Shown piece after piece: positions 18,490-29,145 of a DNA stretch of 64,000 nt. Each line of letters starts with the position of its first letter. Within the stretch, counting starts at the first letter, position 1. The notes under the pieces are model-generated. The model saw only the letters and a program-made list of their open reading frames with translations, searched no databases and was not told the DNA's origin. Where the stretch lies: contig NZ_AP022609.1 of NCBI RefSeq assembly GCF_010729485.1, positions 2,542,001 through 2,606,000 of the forward strand, given 5' to 3'. The translations under genes and the position numbers were made by a program. This DNA comes from Mycolicibacter hiberniae (GTDB taxonomy: Bacteria > Actinomycetota > Actinomycetes > Mycobacteriales > Mycobacteriaceae).

Positions 18490-19182
18490 TCAGACCAGGC
18501 GGATCAGGCCGTAGTCGTAGGCATGCCGCCGGTAGACCACCGAGGGCTGGTCGGTCTCCTTGTCGTGGAACAGGAAGAAATCGTGCCCGACGAGCTCCAT
18601 CTCGTAGAGCGCATCGTCGACAGACATCGGCGTGGCGGTGTGTTCCTTGGTGCGCACGATCCGGCCGGGTCCGTGGCCGTAGCCCTCGCTGTCGTCACGG
18701 CGGTCGGGTTCGGCGGTGCCGCCCCGGTCGAAGGCACCCGCCACGAACGCCGGGTCCAGATTGCCGACCCCGGTGGCCTCGGCCACCGAAACCGGTGTTT
18801 TGTCTCCGTAGGAGACGTTGCGCCGCCCCTTGTCGCGACGCAACCGGCTCTCCAGCCGGTCGATCGCGGCCTCGAAGGCGGCATAGAAGCTGTCGGCCCT
18901 GGCCTCACCGCGAACCACCGGCCCACGGCCGTGCGCGGTGATGTCGATCCGCTGGCAGGACTTTCGCTGGCGCCGGTTGTTGGCGTGTTTGAGCTCGACG
19001 TCAAACAGGCGAATCGAGCGGTCCAACCGCTCCAGGCGGGCCAGCTTCTGGGACACGTAAACCCGGAAATGGTCAGGAATCTCGACGTTGCGGCCCTTGA
19101 CCACGATCTCCGCGCCCGCCTGCTCGGGCCGCTCATCGGCATCGACGGACGCCGGTTGGATTTCCACAAATTGATTTGCCAT
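18490..19182 (-). CDS. hpf: Ribosome hibernation promoting factor, long form
   Basis: A 230-residue long HPF. The N-terminal S30AE domain (about 25-130: EIVVKGRNVEIPDHFRVYVS, DITAHGRGPVVRGEARADSF) binds the 30S decoding centre. A variable linker follows, then the C-terminal dimerisation domain (about 170-230: HTATPMSVDDALYEMELVGH, DYGLIRLV). It stabilises idle 70S ribosomes under stress. An AGGAGA site lies 9 bases before the ATG at 19182; an in-frame GTG at 19191 abuts the site and is unlikely. It occupies the Rv3241c position beside secA1. Confidence 0.92.
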   Translation of the reverse strand: MANQFVEIQPASVDADERPEQAGAEIVVKGRNVEIPDHFRVYVSQKLARLERLDRSIRLFDVELKHANNRRQRKSCQRIDITAHGRGPVVRGEARADSFYAAFEAAIDRLESRLRRDKGRRNVSYGDKTPVSVAEATGVGNLDPAFVAGAFDRGGTAEPDRRDDSEGYGHGPGRIVRTKEHTATPMSVDDALYEMELVGHDFFLFHDKETDQPSVVYRRHAYDYGLIRLV

Positions 19183-19312
19183 GTTCGACACTCTCCTGTC
19201 GTTTCGACCACGAACTGATGGCGCTCTACGGTCCCGGGGACCTCATGATGACGACCGTAGCCATGCCGCCCGATACGTGCCACTGGTTTGGCGCACCCAT
19301 TTGGAACCCATC

Positions 19313-19960
19313 TCATACCGACGCGATCACAAGTGCGGCCGCGACCGGCAGACGGGCTTGACACAGCACCCGAACCGACTCGGCCAGCGTGGCACCCGTG
19401 GTGAGAACGTCATCGACGACCACGACATCACCGGCGCCACAGATGCCCGCCAGCCGCCGCCGGCGCAGCACCACGCGGCCGGCGACGTTGCGCTGCCGGG
19501 CGCCGGCCCCCAGCCCGACCGAGTCGCGAGTCAGCGCCCGCATTCGCAGTACCGGCGCCACCCTGACGCCGCACTCGCGGTCCGCCACCGCCGCGGCGAT
19601 CCGCGTGACCGGATCGCCGCCCCGCCGCCGGGCGGCGCCGGCGCGGGTAGGTGCCGGAACGAGCGTCACCGGCAGCTCCAGCAGCTGCCAGCTCAGCAGC
19701 CGCTGCAGCGCTGCACCCACGGCGCATGCCAGCGGCGCGACGAGGTCGCTACGCCCCCGTTCCTTGACCCCGACAATGGCCTGCCGGCGGGGCCCGGCGT
19801 AGCGGCCGAGGGCGAACACCGGCACCTGCGGGTCCAGCCTTGGGACCACCACCCGGGGGTGGTCGTCCCCGACGGTCAGCTGGGCGGCGCAGGCGGCACA
19901 CCAGCGGGCGCCGGGCGCACCGCAGCCCCCGCACTGCAGGGGAAGCACCGCGTCAAGCAC
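19313..19960 (-). CDS. ComF-family phosphoribosyltransferase-like protein
   Basis: A 215-residue protein with an N-terminal four-Cys zinc site (C10, C13, C21, C24) and a C-terminal phosphoribosyltransferase fold. The PRPP-binding loop is VVVVDDVLTTGATL (about residues 181-194). LVPAPTRAGAARRRGGDP and RMRALTRDSVGLGAGARQRN match ComF/GntX proteins, which are linked to DNA uptake or repair in other bacteria. Natural competence is not established in mycobacteria, so the role is open. It corresponds to Rv3242c and is the last backbone gene before the accessory block. Confidence 0.87.
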   Translation of the reverse strand: MLDAVLPLQCGGCGAPGARWCAACAAQLTVGDDHPRVVVPRLDPQVPVFALGRYAGPRRQAIVGVKERGRSDLVAPLACAVGAALQRLLSWQLLELPVTLVPAPTRAGAARRRGGDPVTRIAAAVADRECGVRVAPVLRMRALTRDSVGLGAGARQRNVAGRVVLRRRRLAGICGAGDVVVVDDVLTTGATLAESVRVLCQARLPVAAALVIASV

Positions 19961-19996
19961 ACGCCGATCTTGCGCCGCGGTACCGACAACCCGCCG

Positions 19997-20671
19997 TCAC
20001 TGTCCGGCCAGGTCGGCCGAGAGGTCCGCGACGTGCATGCCCGCGGGAACCTGGACCTCCTCGATCAGCTCGGGCCGGTCGTCGAACTCCAGGCGCAACG
20101 CGCGACAGATGACGGAGTGCATGTCATACATGCAGGTGATGTAGGTCAACTCCAGGATTTCGGGGTCTGAGAGGTTCGCCTTGAGGACCGCGAAGATCTC
20201 GTCGGAAACCCGGCCGCCGTCATAGACCAGGGCATCGGTGTATGCCAGCACCGCCCGCTCGAGCCCGGTGAAGGCGTCGCTGACCTGCCAGGACGGCAAA
20301 GCGGCGATCTTCTCCTCGGACATGCCCAGCGAACGCATCTGCTTGCAGTGCTGGGAGTAGACGAACTGGCTGCCGCGCGCATAGCCGGCACGGGCCTGAC
20401 CGAGTTCGCGCAGCAGTGGGTCCAGCGAGGCGTTGCGATACAGCGCGAAGCCGCGCACCGCGTGGGAGAACACCGCGGGCGCCTGGGCGAACACCGTCCA
20501 CCAGTCCCCCGGCGTGCCGTGGATGGTGCGGTAGCCCTCCGGGCCGCCGGAGGGCGCTTCGGGATCTGTGTGCTCCACCGGGTCTACGCCCGCGCCGAAG
20601 ATCCGGTCGTAGAAGAACAGAATCTGCTTGTCGGTCACTTCGGCGCGCGGGATCTCGCGGAGTCGGGGCAT
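19997..20671 (-). CDS. Carboxymuconolactone decarboxylase-like (AhpD-fold) protein
   Basis: A 224-residue helical protein of the CMD/AhpD superfamily. The relevant motif is FVYSQHCKQMRSLGMSEEKI: the family's Glu-x6-Cys-x2-Cys-x3-His peroxidase centre is not present, and only a His-Cys pair remains in that helix. C-terminal EILELTYITCMYDMHSVIC resembles the second conserved helix of longer CMD proteins. It may be a decarboxylase or lyase, or a redox protein with altered chemistry. It is divergent from norB across a 164-bp gap with a strong dyad, so the two may share regulation. Confidence 0.75.
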   Translation of the reverse strand: MPRLREIPRAEVTDKQILFFYDRIFGAGVDPVEHTDPEAPSGGPEGYRTIHGTPGDWWTVFAQAPAVFSHAVRGFALYRNASLDPLLRELGQARAGYARGSQFVYSQHCKQMRSLGMSEEKIAALPSWQVSDAFTGLERAVLAYTDALVYDGGRVSDEIFAVLKANLSDPEILELTYITCMYDMHSVICRALRLEFDDRPELIEEVQVPAGMHVADLSADLAGQ

Positions 20672-20790
20672 GGTGTGAGTCCTTTCCGGTCCGCGTCGCG
20701 GACCGCCACTAAGGTATGCGCCGCTGCGGCGTCAAGGGGTATTTGGTCCACAGAGAAACTAACGCCCGGCCCCAAATTCCGATGGTCCCC

Positions 20791-20824
20791 AACAGTTTCG
20801 AGAACATTCTTCCTCGATACTGTT
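20791..20824. promoter_or_regulatory. Long inverted repeat upstream of norB, likely operator
   Basis: AACAGTTTCGAG (20791-20802) and CTCGATACTGTT (20813-20824) are inverted copies matching at 11 of 12 positions around a 10-bp spacer. The right arm contains TACTGT (20818-20823), a TANNNT -10, 12 bases before the norB ATG. There is no ribosome site, so the transcript would be nearly leaderless and a bound regulator would cover the promoter. An NO- or redox-responsive factor is the natural suspect from context. I do not recognise the sequence as a known NsrR, NnrR or DosR site. Confidence 0.6.
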
Positions 20825-20835
20825 AGCGTCCCGTC

Positions 20836-23175
20836 ATGAGCACCGATGCGACGGAGTTAGGCGCCCCCACCAGCGGTTCCGGGCGCAGTGCGGCGCTGGT
20901 CGGCAAGGGCTGGGCGCAGGGCGTGGCCCTGGTCATGATCTTCGGCTTCCTGGTGATGGGAATCCTGGCCTACCGCACCTACACCGCATCGATGCCGATG
21001 CCGGCGCGCGTCACCACAGCGTCCGGCCAAGAGCTGTTCTCCGGAGCCGACATCACCCGTGGCCAGCAGCTGTATCAGGCCCGCGGCCTCATGCAGTACG
21101 GATCGGTGCTGGGCCACGGCGCCTACCTGGGCCCGGACTACACCGCCGAGTACCTGCGGTTGGCCACCGAAGACGTGACCGAGCAGTTCCGGGCGCAGGG
21201 CGTGGCAAACCCGCACGACGACGTAGTCGCCGAGTTCAGGACCAACCGCTACGACGCCGACACCAAGACCCTGGTGTTCACCGACAAGCAGGTCAAGGCG
21301 TTCGACACGATCCAGCAGCACTACGCCGACTACTTCGGCGAACCCTCCACCAAATACGGCCTGCTGCCCCACCTGATCACCGACCCCGGCGAGATCCGGG
21401 ACCTGACCGCTTTCTTCGCCTGGACCGCGTGGGCGGCCGCCGCCGAGCGGCCCGGCCACAGCTACAGCTACACCAACAACTGGCCCGCCGAGCCGCGCGT
21501 CGACAACGGCCCCACCGGATCGGTCGTAGTGTGGTCGGTGTTGTCGCTGATCATGCTGCTGGGCGGCATCGGCGTCATGTTCACCGTCTACGGCCGCTGG
21601 AGCCAGAACATCGGCTGGCACGGCACCGAGACGACCAAGCTGCACTTCCGCCAGCCGGGCGAGGTGCCGCTGACCCGCTCGCAGCGCGCGGCGATCTGGA
21701 TCTTCGCCGTGGTGGCGGTGCTTTTCCTGGCCCAAGTCGTGCTCGGCGGCGCCGTCGAGCACTATCGCGCGGATCTCTCGGAGTTCTACGGGATCGACCT
21801 CGCCAAGATCCTGCCCTACAACCTGGCCCGAACCTGGCACCTGCAACTGTCCCTGTTCTGGACCGCGGCGGCGTTTTTGGCCGGCGGAATCTTCCTGGTG
21901 CCCTTCATCACCCGCCGCGAACCGGGCAAGCAGTCGCTCCTGGTCTACGGGCTGCTCGGGGGGCTGGCTGTGGTGGTGTTCGGCTCGCTGACCTTCGAGG
22001 CGCTGTCGATCTTCGGTGTGATCAAGCCGGGCACGCCGGTATCGCAGCAGTGGGAGTTCCTGGACCTGCCGCGGGTGTTCCAGGTGCTGCTGATCGTCTG
22101 CCTGTTCTGGTGGATCGTGATCATCTGGCGCGGGATGCGCTCGAAGCTGGCTACCACCTCGAAGATGAACCTGCCCTGGATGTTCTTCTTCACCGGCCTG
22201 GCCATCCCGACGTTCTACGCGGCCAGCCTGCTGGCCGGCAGCGAGGCACATTTCTCGGTGGCCGACTTCTGGCGGTTCTGGATGGTGCACCTGTGGGTGG
22301 AGGACTTCCTGGAGCTGTTCACCACCGCGATGGTGGCCTACATGTTCGTCCTGCTCGGCGTGGTCCGCGAGCGGGTCGCGTTGCTGGTCATCTTCCTCGA
22401 CATCATCTTGTACTCGGCCGGCGGAGTGATCGGCACCATGCACCACCTGTACTTCTCCGGCACACCGGTGGAGCACATGGCGCTGGGCGCGTTCTTCTCG
22501 GCGGCCGAAGTGATCCCGCTGACCTTCCTGACCGTGGAGGCCTGGGCTTTCCTGCAGCTGGGTGCACGTCAGGAGGCCGGTGAGCAGAACAACTTCCCGG
22601 CGCGCTGGGCGGTGATGTTCCTGGTTGCCGTTGGGTTCTGGAACTTCCTGGGCGCGGGCATCTTCGGGTTCCTGGTCAACCTTCCGGTGGTGTCCTACTA
22701 CGAGATCGGCACCGCGCTGACCGCCAACCACGCCCACGCCGCGATGTTCGGGGTCTACGGCATGCTCGCGGTGGCGCTGGCGATGTTCGCGTTCCGCTAT
22801 GTGATCCCGGCCGACAAGTGGCCGAACAAGCTGGCCCGGCTCTCCTTCTGGGGCATGAACATCGGCCTGGTGTGGATGGTCTTCGTCACCCTGCTGCCGC
22901 TGGGCGTGCTGCAGCTGTTCCACTCCGTCAACGCCGGGTACTTCGAGGCCCGCTCCCTGGGTTACCTCACCCAGCCCGGCAACACACTGCTGGAATGGAT
23001 GCGCCTGCCCGGTGACCTGATCCTGATCGGGGCCGGTGTGGTGCCCTTCGTCTGGATCGCCTGGATCGCGCTGCGCAACTTCCGCACCGGAGAAACGGTT
23101 GAGGAGTTGCCGGAGCATCCGCTCTACACCGAGGTCACCGCGGACGCCGCGCCCACCGGCAAGGCCCGGTCGTGA
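20836..23175 (+). CDS. norB: Quinol-dependent nitric oxide reductase (qNorB)
   Basis: A 779-residue single-chain NO reductase, reducing 2 NO to N2O with quinol electrons in the membrane. The extra N-terminal domain (about residues 40-240, GQELFSGADITRGQQLYQAR) marks the quinol type, which needs no cytochrome c subunit. The heme-copper oxidase-like core has WHLQLSLFW, the FeB-site region VHLWVEDFLELF (His and Glu), GTMHHLYFSGTP and NHAHAAMFGVYG, with the His residues expected to ligate the hemes and FeB. About 14 membrane segments are visible. It heads an operon with the next two genes (stop/start overlaps of 4 bases) and is absent from the equivalent M. tuberculosis region as I remember it. 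Confidence 0.94.
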   Translation: MSTDATELGAPTSGSGRSAALVGKGWAQGVALVMIFGFLVMGILAYRTYTASMPMPARVTTASGQELFSGADITRGQQLYQARGLMQYGSVLGHGAYLGPDYTAEYLRLATEDVTEQFRAQGVANPHDDVVAEFRTNRYDADTKTLVFTDKQVKAFDTIQQHYADYFGEPSTKYGLLPHLITDPGEIRDLTAFFAWTAWAAAAERPGHSYSYTNNWPAEPRVDNGPTGSVVVWSVLSLIMLLGGIGVMFTVYGRWSQNIGWHGTETTKLHFRQPGEVPLTRSQRAAIWIFAVVAVLFLAQVVLGGAVEHYRADLSEFYGIDLAKILPYNLARTWHLQLSLFWTAAAFLAGGIFLVPFITRREPGKQSLLVYGLLGGLAVVVFGSLTFEALSIFGVIKPGTPVSQQWEFLDLPRVFQVLLIVCLFWWIVIIWRGMRSKLATTSKMNLPWMFFFTGLAIPTFYAASLLAGSEAHFSVADFWRFWMVHLWVEDFLELFTTAMVAYMFVLLGVVRERVALLVIFLDIILYSAGGVIGTMHHLYFSGTPVEHMALGAFFSAAEVIPLTFLTVEAWAFLQLGARQEAGEQNNFPARWAVMFLVAVGFWNFLGAGIFGFLVNLPVVSYYEIGTALTANHAHAAMFGVYGMLAVALAMFAFRYVIPADKWPNKLARLSFWGMNIGLVWMVFVTLLPLGVLQLFHSVNAGYFEARSLGYLTQPGNTLLEWMRLPGDLILIGAGVVPFVWIAWIALRNFRTGETVEELPEHPLYTEVTADAAPTGKARS

Positions 23176-23813
23176 CGGGGCCGGCGACCTGGGTGTGGCT
23201 GGTGGCCGGCTACGCGCTGCTGCTGCTGTCCTTCGCCTGGGGCTTCGACCGGTTGGCCCAGCGGACCTCCGACCGGGCTGCACAGTGGCGCACCGGCAAG
23301 TTCGTCTACCACCAAGACCACGACGCCTGGAAATGTCCTGAGGATCAGTGGCTGTGGCCCACCACGTTCGACCCCGACAATCGCGTGATGCGGTACCGCG
23401 CGACTCCGTCGATCTGCAACGCCTGTCCGGTCAAACACACGTGCACCACATCGCCCCACGGCAGGGAGATCAGCCGAGCCGTCGACCCCTGGCCGCATTC
23501 GGAAACCGGCCGATTCCACCGGGGCATCGCTTGTGCGGTAGCCGGTTTCGGCATCATTCTGCCGTTGGCGACGCTGATTGTGAACCATTCGGCCGCCGAC
23601 CTTCTGGTGCTGACCGCCGCGGTCGCAGTGGTGGCGGCCGGCGGCTTTCCCCTGGTGCGCCACCTGTGGAATACCCCCAGCAACGCGCCCGGTGACCCAA
23701 CGGGGGCGGATCAGGCACCGAAGGCGGCGAAGGTCGAGGCCGCGGTCGACCGATACTCCACCCGATGGGGCGGCTTCTCCGCCCCGGCGTCGGCGAAACG
23801 GCCGGTGAAATGA
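23172..23813 (+). CDS. Membrane protein with transposase-like zinc ribbon, unknown function
   Basis: A 213-residue protein whose GTG overlaps the norB stop. Membrane helices are likely at residues 6-25, 117-137 and 141-165. Between the first and second lies a soluble segment with four cysteines, C55, C82, C85 and C91 (CX26CX2CX5C). The sequence YRATPSICNACPVKHTCTTS followed by GREISR closely resembles the Cys-rich region of IS1182-type transposases (YRAS..C..CPL..QC), but no transposase catalytic domain is present. A metal- or NO-sensing role, or a role in maturing NorB, is a guess from operon position. It overlaps the slipin gene by 4 bases. Confidence 0.75.
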   Translation: MTGPATWVWLVAGYALLLLSFAWGFDRLAQRTSDRAAQWRTGKFVYHQDHDAWKCPEDQWLWPTTFDPDNRVMRYRATPSICNACPVKHTCTTSPHGREISRAVDPWPHSETGRFHRGIACAVAGFGIILPLATLIVNHSAADLLVLTAAVAVVAAGGFPLVRHLWNTPSNAPGDPTGADQAPKAAKVEAAVDRYSTRWGGFSAPASAKRPVK

Positions 23814-24637
23814 GCGAAGGAGTGATCACCGCGCTGGTGCTGGGCGTGGTGGCGGTGACCGTGCTGGCATTTTTCGCGCTGAACGTGGTGCGGGAGTACG
23901 AACGGGGCGTGGTGTTCCGAATGGGTCATGCCCGGCCCCTTTACCAGCCGGGACTGAAGTTCCTCATCCCGCTGGTGGACAAAATGTTTCGGGTAGACCA
24001 GCGCGTGGTGACGCTGACCATTCCCCCACAGGAGGTGATAACCCGCGACAATGTTCCGGCGCGGGTGAATGCCGTGGTGATGTTTCAGGTCACCGACCCG
24101 CTCAAGGCAATCATGGAAGTGGAGAACTACGCCGTGGCCACCTCGCAGATCGCCCAGACCACACTGCGGTCGTTGTTGGGCCGCGCGGATCTGGACACGT
24201 TGCTGGCGCACCGCGACGATCTCAACGCCGACCTGCGCACGATCATCGACAAGCAGACCGAGCCGTGGGGAGTGCAGGTACGGGTGGTCGAGATCAAGGA
24301 CGTGGAGATCCCCGAGTCGATGCAACGGGCGATGGCCCGCGAGGCCGAGGCCGAGCGCGAGCGGCGCGCGAAGGTGATCAACGCCCGCGGCGAGCTCCAG
24401 GCCTCCGAGGAACTGAGCCAGGCCGCCGAGAGGCTGTCCCAGAATCCGGCATCGCTGCAATTGCGTTATCTACAAACTCTTTTGGAGCTGGGAGCCGACC
24501 AGAACTCCACGGTGGTCTTTCCGCTCCCGGTGGACATCATCACCCCGTTCCTCGGCTCGCGCAGTGCGGATCACCAGCGCGACCGGCGGGCCTCGTCACA
24601 GCGGAATCACGAGGGCCCCAGACCCCCGTCCGCTTAG
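23810..24637 (+). CDS. Slipin (SPFH/stomatin-like membrane scaffold)
   Basis: A 275-residue SPFH-family protein. It has one N-terminal helix (ITALVLGVVAVTVLAFFALN), then the SPFH domain (REYERGVVFRMGHARPLYQP, QEVITRDNVPARVNAVVMFQ), a coiled Ala/Glu/Arg-rich segment (AREAEAERERRAKVINARGE) and a short tail. Slipins form oligomeric rings that organise membrane proteins. Placement as the third gene after norB suggests it scaffolds NorB or the zinc-ribbon protein. The ATG overlaps the previous stop as ATGA. Its stop overlaps the stop of the convergent SDR gene by 4 bases. Confidence 0.88.
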   Translation: MSEGVITALVLGVVAVTVLAFFALNVVREYERGVVFRMGHARPLYQPGLKFLIPLVDKMFRVDQRVVTLTIPPQEVITRDNVPARVNAVVMFQVTDPLKAIMEVENYAVATSQIAQTTLRSLLGRADLDTLLAHRDDLNADLRTIIDKQTEPWGVQVRVVEIKDVEIPESMQRAMAREAEAERERRAKVINARGELQASEELSQAAERLSQNPASLQLRYLQTLLELGADQNSTVVFPLPVDIITPFLGSRSADHQRDRRASSQRNHEGPRPPSA

Positions 24638-25404
24638 CGAGCCACCATCCCGCCGTCGGCGTGGATGGTCTGACCGGTGATGTAGCTGCCCGCATCGGAG
24701 ACGAGAAGCATGACCGGACCGACCATTTCATCGGGATCGGCGATGCGCCGCAGCAAGGTGGAATCGCGCAGCGCTGCGATGAACTCCGGCGGGTTGTTGC
24801 GCACCATGTCCGTGTCGACCGGGCCGGGGGCGATCGCGTTGACCCGGATCCGCGACGAGGCGAGCTCGGCCGCCATCGAGCGGGTGAAGGACACGAGTGC
24901 GGCCTTGGCGGCCGAGTACATCGAGGTGGCCGGCGAGTAGACGAAGGCGCCGGCCGACACCACGTTCACGATTGCCGCGTGCCCGCTCTTGCGAAGATGC
25001 GGCAGCGCCGCCTGAACCAGAAACACCGGCCCTTGCAGGTTGACCGCGAATGACTTGCTCAATGCCTCCGGGGTGATCTCGCCCAACGGCAGCGCGAGCG
25101 CGTTGGCGGCGTTGTTGATCACGATGTCCACCCCGCCGAACCGCTCGACGGTGGCATCGACCAGGCGGGCGATCGCATCGACGTCGCCGAGGTGGGTGGG
25201 CACCCCGATGGCCTCGGCGCCGGCCTGCCGCAGTTGCTCGGCGGCGCGTTCGCACGCTTCGCTCTTGCGGCTGGCCACCACCACATTGGCGCCGGCCGCG
25301 GCCAGCCCGTGCGCCAGCGCAAGACCGATGCCGCGGGTCCCGCCCGTCACGATGGCGGTGCGTCCGGTGAGGTCGAACAACGCGTTGAGGGCAGACCTGT
25401 CCAC
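24634..25404 (-). CDS. Short-chain dehydrogenase/reductase (SDR)
   Basis: A 256-residue classical SDR. The nucleotide loop is TGGTRGIG (about residues 20-27), with NNAAN near 95 and the catalytic Ser followed by YSAAK (about residues 162-166). INAIAPGPVDTDM and the C-terminal SYITGQTIHADGGMV are typical of the 3-oxoacyl-reductase-like group. VVVASRKSE after the second strand suggests preference for NADP(H). The substrate is unknown. It runs divergently from devR across 167 bases, which contain a weak DosR-like site. Confidence 0.85.
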   Translation of the reverse strand: MDRSALNALFDLTGRTAIVTGGTRGIGLALAHGLAAAGANVVVASRKSEACERAAEQLRQAGAEAIGVPTHLGDVDAIARLVDATVERFGGVDIVINNAANALALPLGEITPEALSKSFAVNLQGPVFLVQAALPHLRKSGHAAIVNVVSAGAFVYSPATSMYSAAKAALVSFTRSMAAELASSRIRVNAIAPGPVDTDMVRNNPPEFIAALRDSTLLRRIADPDEMVGPVMLLVSDAGSYITGQTIHADGGMVAR

Positions 25405-25474
25405 TGGGATCTCCTCGTATGTGGGCCGACGCGCATGAAGCGTAGTTCACGCAGCCGAAGGGGGCAGCCGACGG

Positions 25475-25494
25475 ATCGGGGCTTTGTACCCTGG
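25475..25494. promoter_or_regulatory. Possible DosR box between SDR and devR
   Basis: CGGGGCTTTGTACCC keeps the outer GGG and CCC and the central T-rich part of the DosR consensus (TTSGGGACTWWAGTCCCSAA), about 12 of 20 positions. It is about 80 bases upstream of devR, where autoregulation would act. The match is imperfect. Confidence 0.3.
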
Positions 25495-25571
25495 GTATCC
25501 GCAGGTGCCGCCGCTAGCGTGGGTTGTGGCTGCGCGTGCCGCGACGGCGGCTTCGGGCGAGAGGACGCGAT

Positions 25572-27912
<2,341 letters not shown>

Positions 27913-28962
27913 TCAGTCGCGCGGCAGGCCCGCGCCCGGCGGGGGCTGCCATTGCACCGTGTCGTTCAGGCTCCGCCGCGGGGTGGCCGGCAGTGGATCG
28001 GCGTTGATCGGAGCCCAGCCCACCCGCAGCAGCATCTGCGGGTAGCCACTGGTTCCGAACACGTCTCGGCGCACCGCGGCACGGGTTTCGGCGATCTCCA
28101 GCGGTTCGGTGACCGGGCAGCTGGCCAGCCCCAGCGCCGTCGCGGTCAGCAGGACCACGCTGGTGGCCTCACCGGCGCGCAGCTGCGCCAGCCGATCGTC
28201 GGCCTCGGTGCCCAGCGCCAGCATCACCGCGCGATCTTCGGCCGCCTCCGCGCCGGGCGGCTGGGCCAGTGCCGGACCGGCGAAGAACCGTCCGGGGATC
28301 GGGGCCTGGGTATCGGGCACCGGGACGCTGCGCGCCGGAACCCCCGCCACCGATCCGTAGCGCCCACTCCAGGTCGCCAGTTCGGCGAGGTACTCATAGT
28401 TGGTGCGATGCTCGAACACCGCGCGGGCTACCACCGCGTTCAGCCGATCCAGGGCGTCGACCCGGCGCAGCATCACCCCCGACCGGGCCGCACGTGCCCC
28501 CATCAAGGCGATGTCGGCGGCGGCCACCGGCCAGCCGCTGTAGCAACGACGATCCGTGCGCCGCCGCGGGATCGCCGCCGCCAGCGCGACGTCGACTTGC
28601 GAGACCCCCGGTCGCAGGCCGCCGGCAGCCAGCTCGATCGCCGCCAGGTGGTCGGGGCGTTGCGCGTCGGGCAGCCGACGCACCTTGACCTGCTGCCCCA
28701 GCGCGGCGAACGCGACCACACAATGGTGCAGGGCCGCACCGCAGCTCAGAATCATTCCCCGGCCGTCGGGGTCGACGCTGGGCAGGTTCAGGTCCGGTTC
28801 GACGAACAGATGAAGCTGCGGCGCTGCCGGGTCGGACTCGACGCGCCAGCGCCACGGCTGGGAGTTGTGCACCGACGGTGCGCGGGCGGCCAGCAGCAAG
28901 GCGGTGCGGATCAGGTCCGGGTGAGCCGTGGCGTCCGGGCAACCCGCATGCTGTTCATCCAC
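27913..28962 (-). CDS. Acg-family nitroreductase-like protein
   Basis: A 349-residue member of the Acg/Rv3127/Rv3131 nitroreductase family, known in M. tuberculosis as strongly DosR-induced genes. APSVHNSQPWRW (about residues 26-37) is the family signature, and the chain contains two tandem nitroreductase-fold halves. Such proteins bind FMN poorly or keep it buried, and may store rather than turn over flavin. The GTG at 28962 follows an AAGGGG site; a longer reading frame exists but is not needed. It abuts the devS stop convergently. The location supports a DosR-linked stress role. Confidence 0.87.
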   Translation of the reverse strand: MDEQHAGCPDATAHPDLIRTALLLAARAPSVHNSQPWRWRVESDPAAPQLHLFVEPDLNLPSVDPDGRGMILSCGAALHHCVVAFAALGQQVKVRRLPDAQRPDHLAAIELAAGGLRPGVSQVDVALAAAIPRRRTDRRCYSGWPVAAADIALMGARAARSGVMLRRVDALDRLNAVVARAVFEHRTNYEYLAELATWSGRYGSVAGVPARSVPVPDTQAPIPGRFFAGPALAQPPGAEAAEDRAVMLALGTEADDRLAQLRAGEATSVVLLTATALGLASCPVTEPLEIAETRAAVRRDVFGTSGYPQMLLRVGWAPINADPLPATPRRSLNDTVQWQPPPGAGLPRD

Positions 28963-29093
28963 GGTGCGGCCCCTTTCTTCCCCGCCGCCCGAAGCGGCGC
29001 CGGCGCTGGGCCCCACTGGCCCGTGACCCTTTCACCATGCCTGTGGGCGACCCCGCCCGAACAGGGCACGAAGACCCGTAGCTGCCAGCCCCG

Positions 29094-29113
29094 CTCGGGA
29101 CTTCTGACCCTGC
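29094..29113. promoter_or_regulatory. Possible DosR box upstream of the Acg-like gene
   Basis: CTCGGGACTTCTGACCCTGC keeps CGGGACTT and the distal CCC of the DosR consensus, about 12-13 of 20 positions. It lies 132-151 bases upstream of the nitroreductase GTG and downstream of the repeat protein. Genes of this family are DosR targets in M. tuberculosis, which supports it. Confidence 0.35.
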
Positions 29114-29123
29114 CCACGTCGCG

Positions 29124-29140
29124 GGCGGGCGAAGCCCGCC
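29124..29140. terminator. Hairpin after the repeat-protein gene
   Basis: GGCGGGC-GAA-GCCCGCC is a perfect 7-bp stem with a 3-base loop, 5 bases beyond the stop of the repeat protein at 29146. There is no T tract, but the stem is stable and well placed. Confidence 0.5.
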
Positions 29141-29145
29141 GGCAC

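Noticed and set aside
20857..23283. An 808-codon minus-strand frame opposite norB, and a similar 571-codon frame opposite secA1 (16716-18431).
   Set aside because: Their His/Gln/Gly/Arg-rich composition is typical of antisense to GC-rich membrane or ATPase genes, and the sense genes are certain.
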